64,000 nt of DNA. It comes from Lachnospiraceae bacterium. Lineage in GTDB: Bacteria > Bacillota > Clostridia > Lachnospirales > Lachnospiraceae. A program made the translations under genes and the position numbers. The notes beneath the pieces were generated by a model. That model was given only the letters and a program-made list of their open reading frames with translations. It did not search any database and was not told the origin of the DNA. Position 1 is the first letter of the stretch, and every line of letters begins with the position of its first letter. Where the stretch lies: contig JALCRM010000002.1 of NCBI GenBank assembly GCA_022652545.1, positions 310,001-374,000 on the forward strand. The letters run 5' to 3'. This document shows positions 52,074 to 61,484 of the stretch, one piece after another.

Positions 52074-52102
52074 TTGTTTCAATATTCCAAATTTGATATG
52101 AT
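52074..52102 (+). promoter_or_regulatory. Promoter of the MacAB-like operon
   Basis: TTGTTT (52074-52079), 17-base spacer, TATGAT (52097-52102), 44 bases before the adaptor ATG. Confidence 0.65.
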
Positions 52103-52145
52103 ATCTATTTGTATGACCGGGTGACATCCCGGCACAGGAGATGAC

Positions 52146-54296
52146 ATGGAAGAAAGATTGCACGGCGGCGCAGCGGGAAGCAGCCAGGCGGGCGCCGGTG
52201 CGGACGACATTGAGATAGAAGACATCCTCAGCGGGGACAGCAGCGGGAATACCGGACATGCGGCGGTGCAGAGCAGCGGCACCTCAGGTGCTGCCGGCAC
52301 ACCGGGTTCCTACGGAACCTCTGCCGCACGCACACGCAGCAGCATGACCAGCCTTACGGGAAAGCAGAAACATCCTGTCCGCCGCAGGGTCATCCTCATC
52401 CTGGTGATCGCCGCAGCGGTTGCAGCTGCTTTTTTTCTGTGGAGATGGATAAAATCCAGGAACCGTACGGCAGAACCGGTCACACCCACCGCTTATGTGG
52501 AACAGACGGACATAGAGAAGGTATTCAACGCCAGCGGCACCGTCATCAGCGCGGAGGAGTCCGCGCAGAACGCCAACGCCGCAAGCGGATCCACTTCCGG
52601 CTATGTGGTGCAGAATGTGAATGTCAAAGTCGGCGATTCGGTCAAAAAAGGCGATGTGCTCTATACGATCGACATGTCCGAAACGGAGGCGGAACTGGCG
52701 CTGAACCAGCAGAAACTGGCCAATACCCAGGCGCAGAACAGCCTCGCCCAGGCGCAGGCGGACCGTGCGTACCGGAGCGAACAGCAGAATTCCGTGCAGC
52801 AGGTGCAGGACGATACGAACACGCTGCAGGAAGCGGCGGACGATACAAACCAGGCGATCGAGACGGAGCTTCACGACGCGAAGGCCTCTGTGGACACGCT
52901 GCAGGCGCAGACGGACAGTCTGCAGGCCCAGCTGGACGCCATGAAAAATGACAGCACCGGCAAGAAAAATGCCGCGGATGCGGCAGACTATAACTACACG
53001 GTCGCCCAGGCACAGTTTAACAGGGATTATCCGGCTTATGTGGCTCCCTCTGCTGCAACAGCCACATCGACAGCAGCCACTACAGCAGCGACAGCCAATT
53101 CGGATGCCGACCAGCGGTACCAGGACCTGCAGGATCTGCTGCTGGCCAAGACGGATGCGGACGCGGCGTACAGCAAGTCCAGTTCCGCGGTCTCCCTGCT
53201 CACGGACCAGCTCACGCAGTCGCAGACCGACCTGAAAGCGGCGCAGGATGCAGTGGATGCAGTGACCACCAAATACCGTGCCCTGGAGAAAACAGGTTCC
53301 ACCGTGAACTCAAATGCGAGGACGCAGTGGAACACGGAGCAGGACAAGGCCAATGCTGCGGCCAAACAGCAGCTCGAAAACTCCGCCAGTACGCTGGAGA
53401 CGCAGACGGATATCCAGAAGGCCAAGGACAAACTGCAGTACGATACCGTCTATGCTTCCATGGACGGCACCGTGACAGCAGTGAATGTCGTGAGCGGCCA
53501 GCTCTATTCGGGAAGCAATGCCGTTGTCATCGACAACGTGGAGAAGATGAATGTCACAGCGAACATAGATGAGGCGCATATCGCGGATATTACAACAGGC
53601 ATGCGGGTGCGGATCAAAACATCTGCCACTTCTGACGAAGAACTCGGCGGTGTGGTGACCTTTGCCTCCCCCACGCCGGTCACGACCGCAGACAGTTCCT
53701 CTTCGGGCACCTCGACGCAGAACAGCAGTGCGTCCGCGACAGGCACGAAAAAACCCACTTACCGTGTGGATATAGAGCTTGACGAAGCGAATCCCAGGCT
53801 GCGCATAGGAATGACGGCGAATATATCGTTTATCCTGGCCAGAGCGGAAGGCTGTCTCGCGGTTCCCACCGCTGACATCATGACTACCGGAGACGGACAG
53901 CAGTATGTGACCCGCATCGTATCCGGCGACGGATCGGGAGCGGCAGTTTCCGGTGCTGCGGGTGAGCAGGGTGCTGCTGATACCTCAGGCTCCGAAGGAG
54001 TTGCAGACACTACTGTGGGTGCGGCAGACATCACAAGCGCGGCCGGCGCATCGGAAATGACCGAGGCGGGGGAAACGGGTGAAAGCATTGCTACAGGCGA
54101 AGTACAGGACATTTCATCTTCTGAGGATGTGATGATCACGACGGGGATCGCCGATGACTACTACACGCAGATCCTGACCGGCAGCCTGAAAAACGGTGAC
54201 ATGATCATCGACTACGCTTCCGAGGGAACGGATGCCGGAAGCGGTGATGCGGGGAGCAGAAGCGGTTCGCAGAATCTCCTGGAAGGGCTTTTCTGA
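52146..54296 (+). CDS. MacA/HlyD-type efflux adaptor protein
   Basis: A 716-residue protein, longer than the usual 400-500 residues. A Gly/Ser-rich cytoplasmic N-terminus (about 1-78) precedes one transmembrane helix (about 80-100). The extracytoplasmic part has a biotinyl-lipoyl-like half (VVQNVNVKVGDSVKKGDVLY), a long alpha-helical coiled coil (about 180-430) interrupted by an Ala/Thr low-complexity stretch, the second lipoyl half (VYASMDGTVTAVNVVSGQLY) and beta-barrel/membrane-proximal domains. A Ser/Thr/Ala-rich insertion occurs near 517-537 and another near 600-660. It is expected to work with the following ATPase and permease in export of a peptide, lipid or drug. Confidence 0.85.
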   Translation: MEERLHGGAAGSSQAGAGADDIEIEDILSGDSSGNTGHAAVQSSGTSGAAGTPGSYGTSAARTRSSMTSLTGKQKHPVRRRVILILVIAAAVAAAFFLWRWIKSRNRTAEPVTPTAYVEQTDIEKVFNASGTVISAEESAQNANAASGSTSGYVVQNVNVKVGDSVKKGDVLYTIDMSETEAELALNQQKLANTQAQNSLAQAQADRAYRSEQQNSVQQVQDDTNTLQEAADDTNQAIETELHDAKASVDTLQAQTDSLQAQLDAMKNDSTGKKNAADAADYNYTVAQAQFNRDYPAYVAPSAATATSTAATTAATANSDADQRYQDLQDLLLAKTDADAAYSKSSSAVSLLTDQLTQSQTDLKAAQDAVDAVTTKYRALEKTGSTVNSNARTQWNTEQDKANAAAKQQLENSASTLETQTDIQKAKDKLQYDTVYASMDGTVTAVNVVSGQLYSGSNAVVIDNVEKMNVTANIDEAHIADITTGMRVRIKTSATSDEELGGVVTFASPTPVTTADSSSSGTSTQNSSASATGTKKPTYRVDIELDEANPRLRIGMTANISFILARAEGCLAVPTADIMTTGDGQQYVTRIVSGDGSGAAVSGAAGEQGAADTSGSEGVADTTVGAADITSAAGASEMTEAGETGESIATGEVQDISSSEDVMITTGIADDYYTQILTGSLKNGDMIIDYASEGTDAGSGDAGSRSGSQNLLEGLF

Positions 54297-54305
54297 GCGA
54301 AAATT

Positions 54306-55082
54306 TTGAGAAACGACAATGCCGGATGGACCGGAAACAGCATCATACATCTTGAAGGGATCACCAAAAGCTTCTATCTCGGCACGGATCATGAACTGGA
54401 AGTGCTGCACGGGATCGGGCTTGAAGTGAACGACGGAGAATTTGTGTCCATCGTAGGGGAATCGGGATCGGGGAAAAGTACACTGATGAACATCATCGGT
54501 CTGCTGGACCATGCCACCAGCGGCCGGTACTTTATGGAGGGTGTCGACATTAGCGCCGTCCGGGAAAGCGCTCTGTGCACGATCCGCAACCGGCAGATCG
54601 GCTTTGTTTTTCAGACATATAACCTGATCCCCCGGACCAGTGCGCAGAAGAATGTGGAAATGCCCATGCTCTATGCCGGTGTGCGGCCGCAGGAGCGGGC
54701 GGAACGGGCTATGGCGCTGCTGCAGATGGTCGGGATGGAAGACAGGGCAAAACACAATCCGGACGAGCTCTCCGGCGGCCAGCGCCAGCGTGTCGCCATT
54801 GCGCGTGCCATGGCCAACGATCCGGCCATCATCCTGGCGGATGAGCCGACCGGCGCGTTGGATTCCAGGACCGGCCGTTCCGTGATGGACCTGTTTCACC
54901 GTCTGCACGAGGAAGAGGGAAAAACGATCATTCTGATCACTCACTCGAAACCGCTGGCGGAAGAGACTGACAGGATACTGACGCTGATAGACGGCAGGAT
55001 CACGCGGGAGCAGCAGGGGCCCTTCCGCGCACACGGTGTTCCGGCACCGGACAGTGAAACACTGGACAGCGACCCGGTTTGA
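54306..55082 (+). CDS. MacB/LolD-type ABC transporter ATP-binding protein
   Basis: A 258-residue ATPase with Walker A GESGSGKS, the family signature LSGGQRQRVAIARA and Walker B AIILADEPTGALD. The start is a TTG at 54306, as no ATG lies in frame near the beginning; the ribosome binding site is poor, suggesting translation coupled to the adaptor gene ten bases upstream. The C-terminal tail (about 230-258) is variable. It energises the FtsX-type permease downstream. Confidence 0.9.
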   Translation: MRNDNAGWTGNSIIHLEGITKSFYLGTDHELEVLHGIGLEVNDGEFVSIVGESGSGKSTLMNIIGLLDHATSGRYFMEGVDISAVRESALCTIRNRQIGFVFQTYNLIPRTSAQKNVEMPMLYAGVRPQERAERAMALLQMVGMEDRAKHNPDELSGGQRQRVAIARAMANDPAIILADEPTGALDSRTGRSVMDLFHRLHEEEGKTIILITHSKPLAEETDRILTLIDGRITREQQGPFRAHGVPAPDSETLDSDPV

Positions 55083-55130
55083 TCTGGGTGTGTAAAGACA
55101 ATGGCGGAAGCTGAATGAAAGTGCGGGGCC

Positions 55131-56414
55131 ATGTTTTTTGAAAATATAAAACTTGCCGTTTCCAGTCTGTTTGCCAATAAGCTGCGGACATTCCTGACTA
55201 TGCTGGGGATCATTATCGGCATTACCTCCGTCATTGCCATCAAAACAGTCGGCAATGCCATGACGGACAGCGTGCAGGAGCAGATGTCCGCTTTCGGCGT
55301 CAACAATGTGAGCATTTCCATGTATCCCGATTTCAACAATACGGAAGTGTCAAACATGGATTATGACAGCATTCCGAAGGAGCAGTTTACGCAGGAAATG
55401 CTGCAGGACATGCTGAAGACCTACTCTTCGCAGATCACGGCGCTCTCGGTGGAACAGTTTCTCTCAAGCAGCAAGGTCGTGCCCGATCCGGATGTGCCGG
55501 AGGTTTATGCGAACATAGATATCGACGGCGTCAACAGCGGATACTTCACGGCCGAGAACATTACGATGATTGACGGCAAGATTTTCGACAAGAATGCATT
55601 CGAAAACGGGAGTTTTCAGGCGATCGTCTCGGATTTCTTCGTCAATAATCTTTACGGCGGCGATACGAAGAAGGCTCTGGGAAAGCAGGTCGACGTAACG
55701 GTCAACGACGAAACGACCGAGACTTATACGATCGTGGGCGTCTACCGCTATGATGTAAGCAAGATGGGTATCGGCGAAGGTACGGCCACAAAGGATGTTT
55801 CGACGAACTTTTTTGTGCCCTACAAGAATGCCGTCGACCAGCAGCCGGAAAGACAGAAGCTGGGGATCACCAACTTTACCCTGGTGACGTCGGCGGGCAC
55901 GGATACGATGGCCTTTGCGGACGACGTCAAACAGTTTCTGACCGACAGACTGCAGGAGAATACTCTTTATACGGTCGACGCCTTCAGCATGCAGTCCATG
56001 GTGGAGGAGTCGAAGAAGACCATGGACAGCCTTACGCTGGCGATCACCGCGATCGCCGCGATCGCCCTGCTTGTCGGCGGCATCGGCGTCATGAATATCA
56101 TGACGGTATCCATCACGGAACGCACGCGGGAGATAGGTACCCGCAAAGCACTGGGGGCACAGAACAGCGCGATACGCGGACAGTTCATCACGGAGGCGGT
56201 CATCCTGTGTCTGGTCGGCGGGCTGTTCGGTATGATAGACGGGATCATTGTCGGCTACGTGGCCTGCCATTTCATGGGCTATGTTGCCAAAGTGCCGCTG
56301 TCCAGCGTCCTCATCGCCTTCGGCTTCTCCACCGCCATCGGCGTATTCTTCGGATACTATCCGGCCAGCAAAGCCGCCAGGATGGACCCCATCGAAGCGC
56401 TCCGCTACGAATAA
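55131..56414 (+). CDS. MacB-type ABC transporter permease (FtsX domain)
   Basis: A 427-residue permease with the MacB layout: one N-terminal helix (LRTFLTMLGIIIGITSVIAI), a large extracytoplasmic domain (about 45-280) and three C-terminal helices of the FtsX type with GGIGVMNIMTVSITERTREI. It completes the adaptor-ATPase-permease export system; ATPase and permease are separate genes rather than fused as in Gram-negative MacB. Substrate unknown. The 56415-56558 gap after it has a GC hairpin (CCGGGG / CCCCGG) with a weak T-tract. Confidence 0.9.
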   Translation: MFFENIKLAVSSLFANKLRTFLTMLGIIIGITSVIAIKTVGNAMTDSVQEQMSAFGVNNVSISMYPDFNNTEVSNMDYDSIPKEQFTQEMLQDMLKTYSSQITALSVEQFLSSSKVVPDPDVPEVYANIDIDGVNSGYFTAENITMIDGKIFDKNAFENGSFQAIVSDFFVNNLYGGDTKKALGKQVDVTVNDETTETYTIVGVYRYDVSKMGIGEGTATKDVSTNFFVPYKNAVDQQPERQKLGITNFTLVTSAGTDTMAFADDVKQFLTDRLQENTLYTVDAFSMQSMVEESKKTMDSLTLAITAIAAIALLVGGIGVMNIMTVSITERTREIGTRKALGAQNSAIRGQFITEAVILCLVGGLFGMIDGIIVGYVACHFMGYVAKVPLSSVLIAFGFSTAIGVFFGYYPASKAARMDPIEALRYE

Positions 56415-56558
56415 AAGAGGCGCTGCTGCATCTTGTAAATTGCATCAGGTTATGCCAAAATAAGCAAGGATATTCAGCAGTTCCGGGGAAAAGTTCCGGC
56501 CCCGGCAGTTTTACTGCTACAGTCTTTTTACAACACATTTTCTGAAAGGAGATATCAC

Positions 56559-57251
56559 ATGATCTATTCTAAAGATGTTGACGACATGTGCGTCGTCAAA
56601 CAGGACGTTCACCATGGCGCAGCCCCGATCCCCGAGGAAGCAAAATGGGTACAGTCCAAGGAAATAAAGGACATTTCCGGCTTCACACACGGTGTAGGCT
56701 GGTGTGCACCGCAGCAGGGCGCATGCAAGCTTTCCCTGAATATCAAGGAGGGCATCATCCAGGAGTGCCTTGTCGAAACGATCGGCTGCTCCGGCATGAC
56801 ACATTCCGCAGCCATGGCCGCTGAGATCCTTCCCGGACTCACCGTTCTCGAAGCTCTGAATACCGACCTTGTCTGCGATGCCATCAATACCGCCATGCGC
56901 GAACTGCTCCTGCAGATCGCTTACGGCCGTTCCCAGAGTGCTTTCTCTGAAGACGGACTTACGATCGGCGCCGGCCTTGAGGATCTTGGCAAAGGCCGCC
57001 GTTCCCAGATCGGCACGATGTACGGCACGCTCAAGAAGGGTCCCCGTTATCTTGAAATGACCGATGGCTATGTTACAGAGATCGGCCTTGATGAAGAAGG
57101 CTGCATCATCGGTTATAAGTTCATCAACTTCGGCAAGATGATGGATCTCATCAAGAAGGGCGATGATCCGGCAACTGCGTTCGAAAAGGCCAAGGGCACT
57201 TACGGGCGCGTACAGGATGCCGTCAAGTTCATCGATCCCAGGGTCGAATAA
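56559..57251 (+). CDS. NifU/IscU-like iron-sulfur scaffold protein
   Basis: A 230-residue cytoplasmic protein whose central region matches IscU/NifU-N-like scaffolds in spacing: WCAPQQGACKLSLNIKEG followed by ETIGCSGMTHSAAMAAEI, where the cysteine in IGCSG corresponds to a scaffold ligand. The C-terminal part (about 130-230) is specific to the clostridial version. AAAGGAG precedes the ATG. It sits 14 bases before the GGGtGRT gene; these two are known to occur together, so a joint role in assembling or inserting a cofactor is inferred. Confidence 0.82.
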   Translation: MIYSKDVDDMCVVKQDVHHGAAPIPEEAKWVQSKEIKDISGFTHGVGWCAPQQGACKLSLNIKEGIIQECLVETIGCSGMTHSAAMAAEILPGLTVLEALNTDLVCDAINTAMRELLLQIAYGRSQSAFSEDGLTIGAGLEDLGKGRRSQIGTMYGTLKKGPRYLEMTDGYVTEIGLDEEGCIIGYKFINFGKMMDLIKKGDDPATAFEKAKGTYGRVQDAVKFIDPRVE

Positions 57252-57265
57252 GGAGGAGAGAGACA

Positions 57266-58276
57266 ATGGCGTTATTTGAATCGTATGAGAGACGTATAGA
57301 CAAAATAAACGGCGTGCTGAACAGTTACGGCATCTCCTCCATCGAGGAAGCCGAAAAGATCACCAAGGACGCCGGCCTGAATGTTTATGATATGGTCAGG
57401 GGCATCCAGCCCATCTGTTTTGAAAATGCATGCTGGGCTTACACGGTAGGCGCAGCGATCGCAATCAAGAAGAACTGCCGCAAGGCTTCCGAAGCAGCTG
57501 CGGCGATCGGCGAAGGACTGCAGAGTTTCTGCATTCCCGGCTCTGTCGCAGACATCCGTAAGGTGGGTCTTGGCCACGGCAATCTCGGCAAGATGCTGCT
57601 CGAGGAAGACACCGAGTGCTTCTGCTTCCTGGCAGGCCACGAGTCATTTGCAGCCGCTGAGGGCGCGATCGGTATCGCAACCATGGCAAACAAGGTAAGA
57701 ACAAAGCCTCTCCGCGTCATCCTGAACGGACTCGGCAAAGATGCAGCACAGATCATCGCACGTATCAACGGCTTTACGCATGTTGAGACCAAGATGGACT
57801 ACAGCACCGGCAAGGTCGCAGAAGTTTTCCGCAAGAGCTATTCGAACGGCCCGCGTGCAGCAGTCAACTGCTACGGCGCGAATGACGTAACGGAAGGTGT
57901 TGCGATCATGTGGAAAGAGAATGTCGATGTTTCCATCACCGGCAACTCCACCAACCCGACCCGTTTCCAGCACCCGGTTGCAGGCACCTACAAGAAGGAA
58001 CGCCTCGAAGCCGGCAAGAAGTACTTCTCCGTGGCATCCGGCGGCGGCACAGGCCGTACACTTCATCCGGATAACATGGCAGCAGGCCCCGCGTCCTACG
58101 GCTTTACCGATACGCTTGGCCGTATGCATTCCGATGCGCAGTTCGCAGGCTCTTCCTCTGTTCCGGCGCACGTCGAAATGATGGGCCTCATCGGTATGGG
58201 CAACAACCCGATGGTCGGCGCTACCGTTTCCGTAGCTGTAAGCATCGAAGAAGCCGCAAAAGCGGGAAAGTTTTGA
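57266..58276 (+). CDS. GGGtGRT protein
   Basis: A 336-residue cytoplasmic protein with the namesake motif GGGTGRTLHP and other conserved blocks such as VRGIQPICFENACWAYTVGA. The family is defined by this motif and has no established function. It follows the scaffold protein gene by 14 bases with GGAGGAG before the ATG, in a two-gene unit closed by a strong terminator. The pairing suggests it is the client or partner enzyme of the scaffold protein. Codon use looks like that of well-expressed genes of the window. Confidence 0.9.
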   Translation: MALFESYERRIDKINGVLNSYGISSIEEAEKITKDAGLNVYDMVRGIQPICFENACWAYTVGAAIAIKKNCRKASEAAAAIGEGLQSFCIPGSVADIRKVGLGHGNLGKMLLEEDTECFCFLAGHESFAAAEGAIGIATMANKVRTKPLRVILNGLGKDAAQIIARINGFTHVETKMDYSTGKVAEVFRKSYSNGPRAAVNCYGANDVTEGVAIMWKENVDVSITGNSTNPTRFQHPVAGTYKKERLEAGKKYFSVASGGGTGRTLHPDNMAAGPASYGFTDTLGRMHSDAQFAGSSSVPAHVEMMGLIGMGNNPMVGATVSVAVSIEEAAKAGKF

Positions 58277-58334
58277 TGACTTTGCAGGACTGAGACTTAA
58301 CGGCATATGTTGAATACGCGGGTAAGTCCGCGAA

Positions 58335-58368
58335 CTGTCCGCGCCTGAAAAGCGCGGACAGTTTTTTT
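58335..58368 (+). terminator. Rho-independent terminator after the GGGtGRT gene
   Basis: CTGTCCGCGC and GCGCGGACAG form a ten-base-pair stem with a six-base loop, followed by seven Ts. Confidence 0.95.
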
Positions 58369-58391
58369 CAGGAAATCATACGGGAGCTGCT

Positions 58392-59306
58392 ATGGAAAAA
58401 GAACGTACATATAAACGGATCGGTATGGGAATGGCATGCGGATATCTTGCGTATATATTACTGCTGAACATCCTTCCGTCATTTATGAACCAAATCCTGC
58501 CTGATGCAAATCTTGCGAGTTTTCTGACAATGTTGATCAATATAGGATCCATACTGCTGATTTCCTGGCTGATCGTAAGAAAGATACCGGTCGGCGGAAA
58601 GCCGGAAGGAGGAATCTTCGACAGAAAAACATTTGTCTTTTATTTCTTCTTTGCACAGCTTCTGTCATTTCCTCTTGCCGGGCTGTTTACGAACCTGCAG
58701 AATATGATCCTGAATTTCTGCGGAGTCGGAGATTATTCCGCTCTTCAGCAGGTAAACAAGACATCTTCCCCTGTCGGAATGTTTTTCGCTATGATATTTG
58801 TTGGGCCTGTTCTGGAAGAGCTGATTTTCCGGAAAATACTGTTCGAAAGACTGCGGGTATATGGCAGCGGAACAGCGGTTATCATAACGGCTATTCTGTT
58901 TGGCCTGTATCATGGAAATATCGAACAGATTCCCTATGCTACCTGTATGGGAATCATTCTCGGTTCGATCATGGCCATAACCGGCGATATCCGGTTGACC
59001 ATTCTGTTTCATTTCATCAATAATCTGCTTTCAGGACTGCAGATCGTTTCGATGGCAACTCTCAGCCCTGTACTCAGCAGCGGAATCAACCATATGATCG
59101 ACGTTGTTCCGCCACTGGTCGGACTCGTACTGATCATCCGGTACCTGATCCGCAGCCATGGAATATTCAGACTGCCGGAGTTCATGGAAAGAACGGATCA
59201 TACAGAAGTAAGAGCATTCTTCAGGACAAAAGGAGCAATTATCTATATTGTGCTTGTAGTGCTTCTTGCAGTTCTCAATTTTGCAACGCCGTTATTAACA
59301 AAATAA
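58392..59306 (+). CDS. CPBP-family intramembrane metalloprotease
   Basis: A 304-residue membrane protein with about eight hydrophobic helices. The catalytic motifs of the CPBP (Abi/CAAX protease-like) family are present: EELIFRKILFERLR with E142/E143, GLYHGN with H174, and HFINNL in the last motif. It may process membrane peptides or confer bacteriocin self-immunity. The gene is visibly A/T-richer than its neighbours. It has its own terminators on both sides. Confidence 0.88.
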   Translation: MEKERTYKRIGMGMACGYLAYILLLNILPSFMNQILPDANLASFLTMLINIGSILLISWLIVRKIPVGGKPEGGIFDRKTFVFYFFFAQLLSFPLAGLFTNLQNMILNFCGVGDYSALQQVNKTSSPVGMFFAMIFVGPVLEELIFRKILFERLRVYGSGTAVIITAILFGLYHGNIEQIPYATCMGIILGSIMAITGDIRLTILFHFINNLLSGLQIVSMATLSPVLSSGINHMIDVVPPLVGLVLIIRYLIRSHGIFRLPEFMERTDHTEVRAFFRTKGAIIYIVLVVLLAVLNFATPLLTK

Positions 59307-59380
59307 AGCAGAACATCCCGTTGTTTACCTGGAGCACTCGGATATATCCGGAATATTTTCCTGATCGGGGAAGAGAATTC

Positions 59381-59415
59381 AGCGGGGGCCTTATCACAGG
59401 CTCCTGCTTTCTTTT
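59381..59415 (+). terminator. Terminator after the CPBP protease gene
   Basis: AGCGGGGGCCT pairs with AGGCTCCTGCT (two G-U pairs) around TATCAC, followed by TTCTTTT. Confidence 0.75.
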
Positions 59416-59576
59416 GGAATGAGGGTATTACACAGATACGGAGATTACTGAAGATGACGAAATCCCGGGAACAGATGATACTGGTCATCGCTGTCGTTAT
59501 CCTGTACTGCATTTACAGTATCGGGAAAAACGGCAGGGGCGACAGAAATGAAAAAGAGGGAAAAGGGAGGAAGACT

Positions 59577-60620
59577 ATGGATCTGTTTGGCAGCAGGCGG
59601 GGAAAACAGCCGGATGCGCAGAGACAGACGGAAACACAGCAGAATGCACAGCCGCCGCGGCACAGGAATCCGCTGCCGGCCGGCAGAGGGATACTGATTT
59701 TTGCGAGGGTCGTACTGGCGCTGCTTCTGCTTATTGCTGTTTTTAACAGCGGCTATATGCTGGACGTGAATCAGACGGCGGTCGTAACGACTTTCGGTGT
59801 GCCTGCAAGCGTCACGGAATCAGGCTTTCACTTCAAGGTTCCTTTTGTGCAGCAGGTCCACAAGATCTCCAAGGAAATCAGCGGCATGGAGATCGGCTAT
59901 GATACAAGCCAGACGGGAGAGAATGATCCGCAGAAGGTCTCGGCAGATTCCGAGATGATCACAAATGACTTCAATTTTGTGGATGTCGATTTTTATATCG
60001 AATATCAGGTTACGGATCCGATCCGGTACTATATCAACCGCAGCAGCGCAGCTTCTATCCTCTCACTGCTTGCAAAATCCTACATCAGGGATACGGTCGG
60101 CGTCTACAGCGTGGATGACGTCATTACCACCGGCCGCGCGGAGATACAGGCCAAGGTAAAAGAGGATCTTACGAACCGGCTGGAGGAAGAAAATATCGGG
60201 TTGGGGATCGTGAATGTGACGATCCAGGATGCCGAACCGCCGACCGAGGAAGTGCAGGCAGCCTTCAAGGCAGTCGAAGACGCCAAGCAGGGGATGGATA
60301 CGAAGATCAACCAGGCAAAACAGTATCAGTCCGAGCAGATCCCGGCAGCCAATGCCAAAGCCGACAAGGCCGCGAAAGACGCGGAAGCGTATAAACAGCA
60401 GCGGATCAACGAAGCAGAAGGACAGGCGGCACGTTTCAACGATACCTATGCGGAATATAAGAAATATCCGCTGATCACCAAGAAAAGAATGTTCTATGAG
60501 ACGATGGAGGATGTGCTGCCGGATCTGAAGGTGGTCATTGATGAAGGCGACGGGACGCAGACGATGCTTCCGCTGGAACCTTTTTCCGGAACGGAGGACA
60601 GCAGTGAGCAGAAAAAGTAA
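59577..60620 (+). CDS. hflK: HflK, FtsH protease modulator (SPFH/band 7)
   Basis: A 347-residue membrane-anchored SPFH protein. A Gln/Arg-rich cytoplasmic N-terminus is followed by one transmembrane helix (GILIFARVVLALLLLIAVF), then the band 7 domain (VNQTAVVTTFGVPASVTESG) and a helical coiled-coil tail with AEGQAARF. HflK/HflC form a cage around FtsH and tune its proteolysis. The ATG at 59577 has AAGGGAGG upstream; the frame stays open to an ATG at 59454 that would add a second N-terminal hydrophobic segment, so the start is not fully settled. The next gene overlaps its end. Confidence 0.88.
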   Translation: MDLFGSRRGKQPDAQRQTETQQNAQPPRHRNPLPAGRGILIFARVVLALLLLIAVFNSGYMLDVNQTAVVTTFGVPASVTESGFHFKVPFVQQVHKISKEISGMEIGYDTSQTGENDPQKVSADSEMITNDFNFVDVDFYIEYQVTDPIRYYINRSSAASILSLLAKSYIRDTVGVYSVDDVITTGRAEIQAKVKEDLTNRLEEENIGLGIVNVTIQDAEPPTEEVQAAFKAVEDAKQGMDTKINQAKQYQSEQIPAANAKADKAAKDAEAYKQQRINEAEGQAARFNDTYAEYKKYPLITKKRMFYETMEDVLPDLKVVIDEGDGTQTMLPLEPFSGTEDSSEQKK

Positions 60621-61482
60621 AGCAGCCATAGGCATCATCACAGGTATAATCCTGCTGATCCTGGTCAGCGGCATGTTTGTTGTTACGCCGGCCAATGCAT
60701 ATACCGTCATCACGCAGTTCGGCAAAGTCATCCGCGTCAATTCCGAGCCGGGACTGACCTTCAAGGTGCCGTTTCTTCAGGGAAAGACCAGCATTCCGAA
60801 ATACCGTATGGTTTCTGACCTCGTGCCGAGCGATGTGACGACCAAGGACAAGAAGGTCATGAATGTCGATTCCTTTGTGATCTGGGATATTCAGGACCCC
60901 GTGAAGTACATGATTTCCCTGGGCGGGGACGATACGAAAGCCGAATCCCGGCTTGGCAATGTCGTATACAATTCAATCAAAACGGTCATGTCAGCAACGA
61001 ATCAGGAAGATATCATCAGCGGGCGGAACGGAGCGCTTGCACAGTCGATCACCAAAAATATCGGCACACAGATGGATCCTTACGGGATCCATGTGTACGC
61101 TGTGGAGACGAAGAAACTGGATCTGCCGGACTCCAACAAAGAAGCGGTTTATCAGCGCATGATCTCGGAGCGTAACAACATCGCCGCGCAGTATACGGCG
61201 AACGGTGAATACCAGTCTTCCCTGATCCATAACGACACAGACAAAACAGTTTCAGAGACACTTTCGAAAGCGGATGCCGATGCGGAGAAGGTCAAGGCGC
61301 AGGGCGAAGCCGAATACATGAAGATCCTGAGCGATGCCTATAATAACGAGGATAAGGCGGATTTCTATAACTATGTCCGTTCTCTGGATGCCCTGAAGGC
61401 TTCTCTGAAAGGCACCAATAAAACAATCATTTTGGATAAAGACAGCGAATTCGCCAGGATACTTTCCGGAACAGCGGAATAA
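60604..61482 (+). CDS. hflC: HflC, FtsH protease modulator (SPFH/band 7)
   Basis: A 292-residue SPFH protein with an N-terminal helix (AAIGIITGIILLILVSGMFV), the band 7 domain (YTVITQFGKVIRVNSEPGL) and a C-terminal part with AEKVKAQGEAEYMKIL. The start is a GTG at 60604, preceded by GGAGGA and overlapping the hflK 3' end by 17 bases; this indicates translational coupling. It partners HflK. Immediately after its stop an unrelated transporter fragment begins. Confidence 0.88.
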   Translation: MSRKSKAAIGIITGIILLILVSGMFVVTPANAYTVITQFGKVIRVNSEPGLTFKVPFLQGKTSIPKYRMVSDLVPSDVTTKDKKVMNVDSFVIWDIQDPVKYMISLGGDDTKAESRLGNVVYNSIKTVMSATNQEDIISGRNGALAQSITKNIGTQMDPYGIHVYAVETKKLDLPDSNKEAVYQRMISERNNIAAQYTANGEYQSSLIHNDTDKTVSETLSKADADAEKVKAQGEAEYMKILSDAYNNEDKADFYNYVRSLDALKASLKGTNKTIILDKDSEFARILSGTAE

Positions 61483-61484
61483 AC

